A DNA stretch of 64,000 nt from contig JBEKJI010000011.1 of assembly GCA_050011315.1 (NCBI GenBank), positions 1-64,000 of the forward strand, read 5' to 3'. This DNA is from Fen-549 sp050011315 (GTDB lineage Bacteria; Actinomycetota; Thermoleophilia; Gaiellales; Gaiellaceae). The notes beneath the pieces are model-generated. The model worked only from the letters and a program-made list of their open reading frames with translations, did no database searches and was not told the DNA's origin. Below, in pieces: positions 30,628 to 38,296 of this stretch. Numbering within the stretch: position 1 is the first letter of the stretch; the number at the start of each line of letters is the position of its first letter. The translations under genes and the position numbers were made by a program.

Positions 30628-31608
30628 TCAGTCGCGTAGCGCCCGGCCGGTGAGGTGCAGGAAGACGGCTTCGAGGTTCGGCTCATCGACCTCGACGCTG
30701 TGAACGGCGACGCCGGCCTTGCTCGCGATGGTCAGGATCTCGGGCAGGGCTGCGCTCGCGCCCTCGACCAGGAGCTCGATCGAGCCGTCTCCGGTCGAAG
30801 CGGCGTGGACCGCGCCGATGCTTGCGCACGCCTTCGCGGCCGCCTCGAGCGCGCCGGTGCCCGTCAGGTGCACCTTGTCGTGCTGACCGAGCAGCGCCAC
30901 CAGCTCCTCGCGCGTCCCCTCCGCCTTGAGCTCGCCACGGTCGATGATCCCGACCCGGTCACAGAGCCGCTCGGCCTCCTCCATGTAGTGCGTCGTGTAG
31001 AGCACCGCCATCCCCCGCTCGCCCAGCTGCTCGACCGACTCGAGGATGGCGTTTCGGCTCTGCGGATCGACGCCCACGGTGGGTTCGTCGAGGATCAGCA
31101 GGCTCGGCTCGTGCAGAAGTCCGATGCCGATGTTGAGGCGGCGCTTCATCCCGCCCGAGTAGGTCTTCGCCTGATCCCTGGCGCGCTCGGAGAGACCGAT
31201 GACCTTCAGCACCTCCTCCGCGCGTGCGCGCGCCTGCTTGGCCGAGAGCCCGTACAGTCGCGCGAAGAAAGCGAGGTTCTCGTGCGCCGTCAGGTCGGGG
31301 TAGATCGCCAGCTCCTGCGGGACGAAGCCGATCGCCGCCTTCGCCGCGACGCTGCGCGTGGTCAGGCGCTTGCCGGCCACGAACGCTTCGCCCGCGTCCG
31401 CCTCGAGCAGCCCGGCAACGATCGAGATGGTCGTCGTCTTGCCGGCGCCGTTTGGACCGAGCAGCCCGTAGCTCTCGCCCGGCGCGATCTCGAAGCTGAC
31501 GCCGTTGACGGCCTGAATGTCGCCGAAGCGCTTGCGCAGACCCTCGCAGTGGAGGACTGGCTCTCTCGAAAATGCTCGTTCTGTCGTCAATCGTCCGTTC
31601 CGTATCAT
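30628..31608 (-). CDS. ABC exporter ATPase, PadR-linked
   Basis: This 326-residue nucleotide-binding protein has Walker A (GPNGAGKTTT), the signature YSGGMKRRLNIG, Walker B (LLILDEPTVGVDPQ) and the H-loop (LYTTHYMEEAERL), followed by the C-terminal extension usual in multidrug ATPases. I used ATG 31608; a downstream TTG at 31590 would move the start out of the inverted repeat described below. The frame extends further upstream without similarity. It heads a three-gene operon with two permeases and is divergent from a PadR regulator, 31 bases apart. Confidence 0.9.
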   Translation of the reverse strand: MIRNGRLTTERAFSREPVLHCEGLRKRFGDIQAVNGVSFEIAPGESYGLLGPNGAGKTTTISIVAGLLEADAGEAFVAGKRLTTRSVAAKAAIGFVPQELAIYPDLTAHENLAFFARLYGLSAKQARARAEEVLKVIGLSERARDQAKTYSGGMKRRLNIGIGLLHEPSLLILDEPTVGVDPQSRNAILESVEQLGERGMAVLYTTHYMEEAERLCDRVGIIDRGELKAEGTREELVALLGQHDKVHLTGTGALEAAAKACASIGAVHAASTGDGSIELLVEGASAALPEILTIASKAGVAVHSVEVDEPNLEAVFLHLTGRALRD

Positions 31609-31635
31609 CGCGATAGGATGGTGCGGAAGATACGG
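31600..31635. promoter_or_regulatory. Inverted repeat between PadR gene and ABC operon
   Basis: CCGTATC (31600-31606) and GATACGG (31629-31635) form a 7-bp inverted repeat separated by 22 bases, in the short gap between the divergent starts. One arm overlaps the assigned start of the ATPase gene. I infer a PadR operator controlling both directions. Confidence 0.4.
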
Positions 31636-31639
31636 TAAG

Positions 31640-32230
31640 ATGTTGGCGGTGTCAAGCTCGACCCTCACTCCGGTCTCGTACCTGGTGCTCGGCTGGATCG
31701 CGCACAGCCCGGCTACACCATATGACCTGAAGCGCAAGGTCGCTCAATCGGTCGGTAATTTCTGGGCGTTTCCCCATTCGCAGCTGTACGCCGAACCGGC
31801 GCGACTCTCAGAGCTCGGACTGCTCGAAGAGGAGCAGGAACAGCACGGGCGCCGCCGCCATGTCTACTCGATAACCGAGACGGGCCGCCAGGCTCTCGAG
31901 GAATGGCTGCGTGAGCCCACCTCCGAAGCGCCGCAGATACGCGATGTCGCCCTGTTGAAGCTGTTCTTCAGCGATTCGCTCGACAGCGAGAACATCGTCG
32001 CCCTCGCCCAGGCCCAGGAGCGGTCACATCGTGAAAAGCTCGCCGCGTACGAGGAGGTAGAGCGCACGATTCCGGATCACGCCACTTTCGGGCGCGCGAC
32101 GCTACGCATGGGTTTCGCTGTTGAGCGCGCTTTCATCGAGTTTTGGAGCGAGATCGCTGCCCGCCCGCCGTCAGCGTCCGGCTCTCTTCCGTCATCGACT
32201 CGGCAAGACAGTGCCGAGCGCTCCAGCTGA
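31640..32230 (+). CDS. PadR-family transcriptional regulator
   Basis: This 196-residue protein has the PadR winged-helix domain at its N-terminus: LTPVSYLVLGWIAHSPATPYDLKRKV, then FPHSQLYAEPARLSELGLLEEEQE and the wing RRRHVYSITETGRQALEEWL (each given in part). A C-terminal helical region (LAQAQERSHREKLAAYEEVERT) is the dimerisation part. PadR proteins repress transporter genes until a drug-like ligand binds, and here it is divergent from an ABC exporter operon, a standard arrangement. ATG 31640 matches the family start. Confidence 0.9.
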   Translation: MLAVSSSTLTPVSYLVLGWIAHSPATPYDLKRKVAQSVGNFWAFPHSQLYAEPARLSELGLLEEEQEQHGRRRHVYSITETGRQALEEWLREPTSEAPQIRDVALLKLFFSDSLDSENIVALAQAQERSHREKLAAYEEVERTIPDHATFGRATLRMGFAVERAFIEFWSEIAARPPSASGSLPSSTRQDSAERSS

Positions 32231-32265
32231 AAGCCGCGCTCAGCTCAGACCTTCGTCAAAGCGGG

Positions 32266-34224
32266 TTAGGAGCCAGCTGTGTTACGCACGAGCTCCGGCG
32301 GGTAGCCGGAAGGACGAGTCTCGCCTCGTTCCACGGCGAGCAAGACACGACAGGGAGCGCGTCTGAGCACCAGCTCGGTCGTGCGGTCGAGCGGCATACG
32401 CCGGCTCTGGCGCCGGAACGGAGGCCGACTGGTCGGAAGCACGATGATCTCGGCGTGGTGGTGGCGGGCCTCGGCGACGATCGCCTCTGAAGCGCTGCGG
32501 GTGCGAAAAAGCCGCGGGCGAACGTTGATGCCGTAGTCGGCCGCGATCGCCTCTGCCTCGTCGAGCAAGTCGTCGAGGCGCTCTTCCTCCTCGGGCAGGC
32601 GCGTTCCGATCGGAGACCCGAGCGGAACCTCCAGCGGCGCCACGGCCGTGATCCGCGAGCGCCGTTCGGCGGCGAGCTGGCAGGCGACGTTCATAGCCGT
32701 GGCCACGTCGGCCTCGGCGAAGACAGGCACCAGGATCTGCCGGTACTCGAGCTGCCAGGGCAGAATCTCGGCGGGCGCGTGAGTCGTCTGACGCAGCGGA
32801 ATCTTGAGGACGCGTTTGCGATAGATGATGAAGAGCGCGAATCCGGCCACCAGCCAGCTGAAACCCGCGATTCGCGTACCCGACTCCTGGATAGTGATCG
32901 AAAGCCAGGCGGCGGCGGTGCCGAAGAGGCCGATGATGGCGAAGAGCGGCCATTCAACTCCCCTGAAACGGAAATTCGGCCGCGCTTTGTAAGCCAGCTC
33001 GGCATCGCGGTAGCGGTAGCGCAGGGCAATCAGCGAGATGTTCGCGATCGCGAACGAGAGCATCGCCCCGAACGAGTACATCGTCCCGAGGAAGTTCACC
33101 TCCCGATCGCGTATCACTATGCCCGGCAGCATCAGCAGAATCGGGAAGGTCGCCGAGAAGAAGACGAGTGAGCGCCAGGGGGTGCGCAGGCGCGTATGAA
33201 GCCGGCGGAACAACTCCGGTATCTGCCGGTAGCTCGACATCGCGTAGCTGATGCGCGAGGAGCCCATGATGCCGGCGTTGGTGCCTATGATGAGGATCGT
33301 CCCCGCCAGCACACCGACGTAGTAGCGCAGGATCGTATGGAACACGCCGTGGAGCTTGAGGCCCGAGACAATTCCTAGCACCGGATCGCTCGCATAGCCG
33401 CCCTTCCCCGGGGGTAGACCAAGAAGTGTCTGGTAATGGCCGTTCTTGAACGTGACCGGCAGCGCCATTAGAGCGATCGCCGGCAGAGTCAGATAGATCG
33501 CGAAGACCGCGATGCGCAGCATGTTGTAGGCACGCGGGACGTCGCGTGGCGGATCGCGCGTCTCCTCGGCCAGGTTGGAGATCGTCTCCAGACCGGTGTA
33601 GGCGATCATCGCGATCGGAACCGCGAGCAGGAAGCCCGACCAGTGCGGCGCGACGCCGAGGTGAACGTTCGAGATCAGGATGTGCGGCCTGAAGATGAGC
33701 ACACTGCCGAGCGCGACGAGCAGAACCTGAGTCGAGAAGTCGAGGACGGCCAAAATGATGTTCAGCTTGACGGCCTCACGCAGGCCGAGGATGTTCAGCC
33801 CTACGAGGGTCAAGACCAGCGAAGCGCCCGCGATTATGTCCCAGGGCGGCGTTCTGAGCGGGCTCCAGAACACCGACAGGTAGTGGGGCACGAAGTAAGC
33901 CGAGATGGAGATCGTGACGACGTAGTTGAGCATCTGGCCCCAGGCCGCCAGGAAGCTCGCCACCTCGTTGAAAGCATGGCGGGCGAAGCTCGAGGAGCCG
34001 CCGGCCTCCGGGTAGCGAACGGTTCCCTCGGCGTAGGTCAGCGACGTCGTCAGAAAGAAGATGCCGGCGATGATGAAGACGACGGGCGTCAGGCCGAGCG
34101 CGAGTGCAGCGGTAACGCCAAGTGCGTAGTAGATCGAGGAGCCGACGTCACCGTACGCGGTCGAGGAGAGCGCGGGTGAGCCGAGCACCCGTTTCAGTCC
34201 GTGCTGCCGCCGACGAGATGGCAC
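32266..34224 (-). CDS. APC-superfamily amino acid permease with C-terminal USP-like domain
   Basis: This 652-residue protein has about twelve membrane helices of the amino acid-polyamine-organocation type (about 15-470). The first contains SSTAYGDVGSSIYYALGV, the conserved G-S-S substrate region, and a later loop has ETISNLAEETRDPPRDVPRA. A soluble C-terminal domain of about 150 residues resembles the universal stress fold: YRQILVPVFAEADVATAMNVA, then AEIIVLPTSRPPFRRQSRRM and APCRVLLAVERG. That region may bind a nucleotide and regulate transport. The start is GTG 34224. It converges with the PadR gene. Confidence 0.88.
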   Translation of the reverse strand: MPSRRRQHGLKRVLGSPALSSTAYGDVGSSIYYALGVTAALALGLTPVVFIIAGIFFLTTSLTYAEGTVRYPEAGGSSSFARHAFNEVASFLAAWGQMLNYVVTISISAYFVPHYLSVFWSPLRTPPWDIIAGASLVLTLVGLNILGLREAVKLNIILAVLDFSTQVLLVALGSVLIFRPHILISNVHLGVAPHWSGFLLAVPIAMIAYTGLETISNLAEETRDPPRDVPRAYNMLRIAVFAIYLTLPAIALMALPVTFKNGHYQTLLGLPPGKGGYASDPVLGIVSGLKLHGVFHTILRYYVGVLAGTILIIGTNAGIMGSSRISYAMSSYRQIPELFRRLHTRLRTPWRSLVFFSATFPILLMLPGIVIRDREVNFLGTMYSFGAMLSFAIANISLIALRYRYRDAELAYKARPNFRFRGVEWPLFAIIGLFGTAAAWLSITIQESGTRIAGFSWLVAGFALFIIYRKRVLKIPLRQTTHAPAEILPWQLEYRQILVPVFAEADVATAMNVACQLAAERRSRITAVAPLEVPLGSPIGTRLPEEEERLDDLLDEAEAIAADYGINVRPRLFRTRSASEAIVAEARHHHAEIIVLPTSRPPFRRQSRRMPLDRTTELVLRRAPCRVLLAVERGETRPSGYPPELVRNTAGS

Positions 34225-34304
34225 GGGCGCACTTTAAAGGCAAAGCCGGTTGACCCGCACGACCGATCCGTGGCGCCGTCAGGCCCGGATCGCTCCAGGC
34301 GCTC

Positions 34305-35753
34305 TCAGCGCCAGATGTCGAGTACGCCGCTTGTCAGGTGATCGTTCGCGTTGCCTTCGGGGAGGACGACGCGGCCGTCAACGACGATCGGACTGTTCCA
34401 GTGCCCGGGCCCGGCCTGGAGCGTCGTCACGAGCCTTCCCGTCCCGGGCACGTAAACGCGAAGCCCGCCGCCCGGTCCGTAGACCCAGAGCAGGTTGCCG
34501 GCGACGATCGGGCTCGTGCCGTCGCTTGCGTTGTGCCAGACCTGGTGCAACCGACCGCCCTTCAGCACCCAGGCCGCGGTGCCGCCGTTGTCGGCGGCGA
34601 ACATCCAGACGCTCGTTCCCGTTCGCCACACCGCCGGCGCCGTGAACAGATCCGTGCCCGACGGAGTCGACATTACCTGGAGCTCGCCGCCCTTGTGCGG
34701 CGCCGTCCCGCGCAGCCGCTTCATGCTGAGAAGCCGGATCTTCCCGTCCTTGCCGCCCTGTGCGACGAGGCCGGAGGTGAGGTACACGGGCGATGTCGAG
34801 CCGATGTCCTGATCGGTCGCGTTCAGCTGCGCGGTGTTCGTCGGCGTGTAGTTGCCGATCAGCCGCGTCGCCGACGGTGTCAGCAAGAGTGTCGAGTCGC
34901 CCCAGTCGGTGCTGCCGTTCCAGTTCGCGTTACCGGTCGCGACGAGCAGGTCGCCGCTGCCGGGAACGACGACGGCGCCGGCACGGCCCCAGATCGCGGA
35001 GTCGCTGGACGGGCACGAGCTGGGCACGATCAGACCGCGCCGGTTGGAGCAGAGCGAGTTCCACACGCGCACGAGCCGGCCGTTCGCCGGGTTTACGATC
35101 GCGACGTGCCCCTGGTAGGGCGGCTGGTCACCGATGTAGCCGCCCGTCGTCGCGATCACGTGCCCGTTTGCGTAGTTGAGCGAGGAGGCGATCTTCTCGC
35201 GCTGCGGGAGCTTGGTGATCGAGACGCGCCAGGTAGCGTGCCCGTCCGCGACGGAGAGCTTCTGGATGCGGCCGTCGGGCGAGGCCGCATAGATCCACTC
35301 CCGGCTCGGGTCGGCGACCGGCGTCGCGGTCGTGATCCGGTAGGTGCCGACCCAGTCGCCGTATCCGGGCGGCGTCCACTTCCACAGGATCGACCCGCTC
35401 GCGGCGTCTATCGCCACGGTGATCCCGTACGTCGTCGTGACGAAGAAGGCGTCGTGCGTCGCACCACCGATTGTGACGCCGTGCAGATAGATCGGTGACG
35501 AGTCGGCGGTGCCGGGCAGCCGAACCTGCTGCCGCTTCAGCCCGGAGACGTTCGCCGCGGTGATGCCGGTCGAGAACGGCACCGAGCCGCTCCGCTGCGC
35601 GTTCCAGTCGAAGCGCGTCCAGTCGTTTCCGGCGACGACGGTCTTCGCTACTACCTTGGCGTGAGACGAGCCGGCCGCAGCCGCCAGGCCGCCGTAGGCA
35701 GCCACGAGAAGCGCGATCGAGAGAACGACGGCGGCGGAGATCCTCCTCGACAC
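34305..35753 (-). CDS. Secreted PQQ-binding-like beta-propeller protein
   Basis: This 482-residue protein has a signal peptide (ISAAVVLSIALLVAAYGGLAAAAG) and then propeller repeats with a PQQ-type pattern: VAIDAASGSILWKW, WIYAASPDGRIQKLSVADG, HVAIVNPANGRLVRVW, and near the end GLRVYVPGTGRLVTTL. Two cysteines (SLCSNRRG, VPSSCPSSD) may form a disulfide. I see no haem or quinoprotein catalytic motif and do not assign an enzyme activity. The start is GTG 35753. It stands between the APC permease gene and hypE, and differs in sequence from the propeller encoded at 2217-3575. Confidence 0.82.
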   Translation of the reverse strand: MSRRISAAVVLSIALLVAAYGGLAAAAGSSHAKVVAKTVVAGNDWTRFDWNAQRSGSVPFSTGITAANVSGLKRQQVRLPGTADSSPIYLHGVTIGGATHDAFFVTTTYGITVAIDAASGSILWKWTPPGYGDWVGTYRITTATPVADPSREWIYAASPDGRIQKLSVADGHATWRVSITKLPQREKIASSLNYANGHVIATTGGYIGDQPPYQGHVAIVNPANGRLVRVWNSLCSNRRGLIVPSSCPSSDSAIWGRAGAVVVPGSGDLLVATGNANWNGSTDWGDSTLLLTPSATRLIGNYTPTNTAQLNATDQDIGSTSPVYLTSGLVAQGGKDGKIRLLSMKRLRGTAPHKGGELQVMSTPSGTDLFTAPAVWRTGTSVWMFAADNGGTAAWVLKGGRLHQVWHNASDGTSPIVAGNLLWVYGPGGGLRVYVPGTGRLVTTLQAGPGHWNSPIVVDGRVVLPEGNANDHLTSGVLDIWR

Positions 35754-35838
35754 CGCTTCGCTTTACCCGGCGAGTTTCCGGGCGAAACCCTGCGCAGGCT
35801 CCTTCTTCCTTCCGGAACCGGATGTGCGACTGCCTCGC

Positions 35839-36906
35839 TCAACAGATGCGCGGCAGCGGATCGCCGACCAGCATGTCCACCACGCGGCTGCCGCCGAAGG
35901 CCGTCTGCAGCAGCACGAGACCTTCCGGCTCCGACTCCACCTCGCCGACGATGCAGGCCTCGACCCCGAGCGGATGGGCGCGAAGGAGCGCCAGCGCCTC
36001 GTCGGCCCGCCCGGCGGCCACGACCGCGATCAGCTTGCCCTCGTTGGCCACGTAGAGCGGATCGATGCCGAGAATCTCGCAGGCCGCGGCCACCTGCTCG
36101 CGCACGGGCAGAGCCTTCTCGTCCAGCACTACGCAGAGACCGCTCGCCTCGGTCAGCTCATTGAGCGTGGTCGCCAAGCCGCCACGAGTGGGATCGCGCA
36201 GCCAGCGCAGATCCTCGCCCAGCGAAAAGAGCGCTTCGGCGAGGGGAAAGACCGAGGCCGAGTCGCTCTCGATCTCGACCTCGAGCTCGAGGTTGCCGCG
36301 CGCGATCATCACCGCCATGCCGTGATCGCCGAGCGTGCCCGAGACGATCACCTTGTCGCCCGGCTGCACCCGCTCGGCGCCGAGCGAGACACGCTCGTCG
36401 ACGAGCCCGATCGCCGCGGTGGTCACGGTCAGCCCGTCGCCGCGGCCGCGCTCGACCACCTTGGTGTCGCCGGCCGCGACCACGACCCCCGCCTCGCGCG
36501 CAGCGTCGGCCATCGAGGCAACGATGCGGCGCAGATCGGCGACCTCGAGCCCCTCTTCGAGCACAAATGCGGCGGAAAGGACGAGCGGGCGCGCCCCGGA
36601 AACGGCGATGTCGTTGACGGTGCCGTTCACCGCCAGCGAGCCGATGTCGCCGCCCGGGAAGAAGAGCGGCTGAACCACGTGCGCATCGGTCGTGAAGGCG
36701 AGCCTGGTTCCGCCCGCCTCGATCAGCGCCGAGTCCCCGAGCGGCTCGAGCAGCGGATTGCCCAGCTCCTCCAGGAACAGCGCCTCAACCAGCGTGCGTG
36801 TGGCCTTGCCGCCGGCGCCGTGCACCAGCGTGATGCGCTCGTCTCGCAGGCGCGGCTTGCGGCGGCGGCGCGCCTCGGCACGATCTTCGTCCGCACTTTC
36901 GCTCAC
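35839..36906 (-). CDS. hypE: Hydrogenase maturation protein HypE
   Basis: HypE dehydrates the carbamoyl group passed on by HypF to make the cyanide ligands of the [NiFe] site. The 355-residue protein has the AIR-synthase-like ATP-binding fold (LVHGAGGKATRTLVEALF, AVNGTVNDIAVSGARP, DPTRGGLATTLNE) and ends in the essential C-terminal cysteine tail PRIC, which carries the thiocarbamate. It starts at GTG 36906, overlapping the hypD stop (GTGA). It is last in the leftward hypFCDE run. Confidence 0.96.
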   Translation of the reverse strand: MSESADEDRAEARRRRKPRLRDERITLVHGAGGKATRTLVEALFLEELGNPLLEPLGDSALIEAGGTRLAFTTDAHVVQPLFFPGGDIGSLAVNGTVNDIAVSGARPLVLSAAFVLEEGLEVADLRRIVASMADAAREAGVVVAAGDTKVVERGRGDGLTVTTAAIGLVDERVSLGAERVQPGDKVIVSGTLGDHGMAVMIARGNLELEVEIESDSASVFPLAEALFSLGEDLRWLRDPTRGGLATTLNELTEASGLCVVLDEKALPVREQVAAACEILGIDPLYVANEGKLIAVVAAGRADEALALLRAHPLGVEACIVGEVESEPEGLVLLQTAFGGSRVVDMLVGDPLPRIC

Positions 36907-38024
36907 GCCGGCACGGTACCGCGCTTCGGTCTGTTCCGCCCGTAGTGGTAATAAGCCGCGCACGCCCCCTCCGACGAGACCATGCAGGTGCCGATCGGAC
37001 TCTCGGGCGTGCAGGCTTTGCCGAAGACCTTGCACTCCCAGGGCTTGACGAGGCCGCGCAGCACCTGGCCGCACTGGCAGGCCTTGTGATCGGGAACGCT
37101 CAGGCCGGGAATCTCGAAGCGGCGCTCGGCATCCCAGTCGGCGAACTGATCGCGCAGTCGCAGGCCGCTATCGGGAATCGAGCCCAGCCCGCGCCACTCG
37201 AATCTGTCGCGCAGCTCCATCGTCCGCTCGATCGCCTCCAGCGCCCGCGGATTCCCGTGCTCGCGCACGACCCTGGTGTACTGGTTCTCGACCTCGGCGC
37301 GGCCGGCGGCGAGCTGGCGCACGAGCATCAGAACCGACTGCAGGATGTCGAGCGGCTCGAAGCCGGCGACGACGACCGGGCGACCGTACTCCGCGGCGAT
37401 GAAGTCGTAGGCGCGCGAGCCGATCACCGCCGAGACGTGCCCGGGCGCGATCAGTCCGTCCAGGCGCAGCTCCGGCGCATCGAGGATCGCGCGCAGCGGC
37501 GGCCCGATCGTGACGTGGTTGCAGAAGACCGAGAAGTTGCGGATCCCCTCGTCGCGGGCGCGCAGAAGCGTCACGGCCGTGGAGGGCGCGGTCGTCTCGA
37601 AGCCGATTGCGAAGAAGATCACCTCGCGCTCTGGATTCGCTCGCGCCAGCTCGAGCGCATCGAGCGGCGAGTAGACCATGCGCACGTCCGCTCCGCGCGA
37701 GCGGGCGTCGAGCAGCGAGCCCTTGCTCCCGGGCACGCGCATCATGTCGCCGAAGGTGGTGAAGATGACGTTCGGCTCGAGCGCGAGCGAGACGGCGTCG
37801 TCGACACGCCCGACCGGGATCACACAGACGGGACAGCCGGGCCCGTGCACGAGCTCGAGTCCCTGCGGCAGAAGTTCGTCGATCCCGTGCTTGTAGATCG
37901 CGTGCGTGTGCCCGCCGCAGACCTCCATGATCGCCAGCTCACGCCCGGACGGCATCGCCTGCTCGAGCTCGCTCGCGAACGCGCGCGCCAGCTCGCCCGA
38001 GCGGAACTCGTCCACGTATCTCAC
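36903..38024 (-). CDS. hypD: Hydrogenase maturation protein HypD
   Basis: HypD is the iron-sulfur scaffold on which Fe(CN)2CO is built together with HypC. The 373-residue protein shows the conserved GGHTHAIYKHGI, GPGCPVCVIP, the GFETTAP loop and the C-terminal cysteine blocks DHKACQCGQVLRG and KVFGKACTPESPIGTCMVS that ligate the 4Fe-4S cluster. The GTG start overlaps the hypC stop by four bases (GTGA), and its own stop overlaps the hypE start in the same way. Confidence 0.97.
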   Translation of the reverse strand: MRYVDEFRSGELARAFASELEQAMPSGRELAIMEVCGGHTHAIYKHGIDELLPQGLELVHGPGCPVCVIPVGRVDDAVSLALEPNVIFTTFGDMMRVPGSKGSLLDARSRGADVRMVYSPLDALELARANPEREVIFFAIGFETTAPSTAVTLLRARDEGIRNFSVFCNHVTIGPPLRAILDAPELRLDGLIAPGHVSAVIGSRAYDFIAAEYGRPVVVAGFEPLDILQSVLMLVRQLAAGRAEVENQYTRVVREHGNPRALEAIERTMELRDRFEWRGLGSIPDSGLRLRDQFADWDAERRFEIPGLSVPDHKACQCGQVLRGLVKPWECKVFGKACTPESPIGTCMVSSEGACAAYYHYGRNRPKRGTVPA

Positions 38025-38296
38025 GCGGCTCCCTCCGCGCTCTTACGAATCTCGGCCAGCTCGCGCTCGTAGGCCTCGCCCATGTCGCTCAGCAGCTGCA
38101 GCGTCTCGGCCGCCTGCTCCTCGTCGATGCGATCGAGCGCGAAGCCGACGTGGACGAGCACCCACTCGCCCACCTGCGCCTCGCCTTCGAGCAGGGCGCA
38201 GGAGACCACGCGGCGCACGCCGCCGATCTCGGCCTTGGCCGTCTTGGCTTCAGGGTCGAGGATCTCTACGATCTGAGCTGGAATCCCTAGGCACAT
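38021..38296 (-). CDS. hypC: Hydrogenase maturation chaperone HypC
   Basis: This 91-residue protein starts MCLGIPAQIVEI, with the essential N-terminal Cys2 that binds the iron intermediate. The rest (AEIGGVRRVVSCALL, VGEWVLVHVGFALDRID) is the usual OB-like fold. HypC works with HypD and delivers the Fe(CN)2CO unit to the hydrogenase large subunit. Its ATG lies inside the last codons of hypF (10-base overlap). It has a slightly long C-terminal helix (ERELAEIRKS). Confidence 0.96.
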   Translation of the reverse strand: MCLGIPAQIVEILDPEAKTAKAEIGGVRRVVSCALLEGEAQVGEWVLVHVGFALDRIDEEQAAETLQLLSDMGEAYERELAEIRKSAEGAA

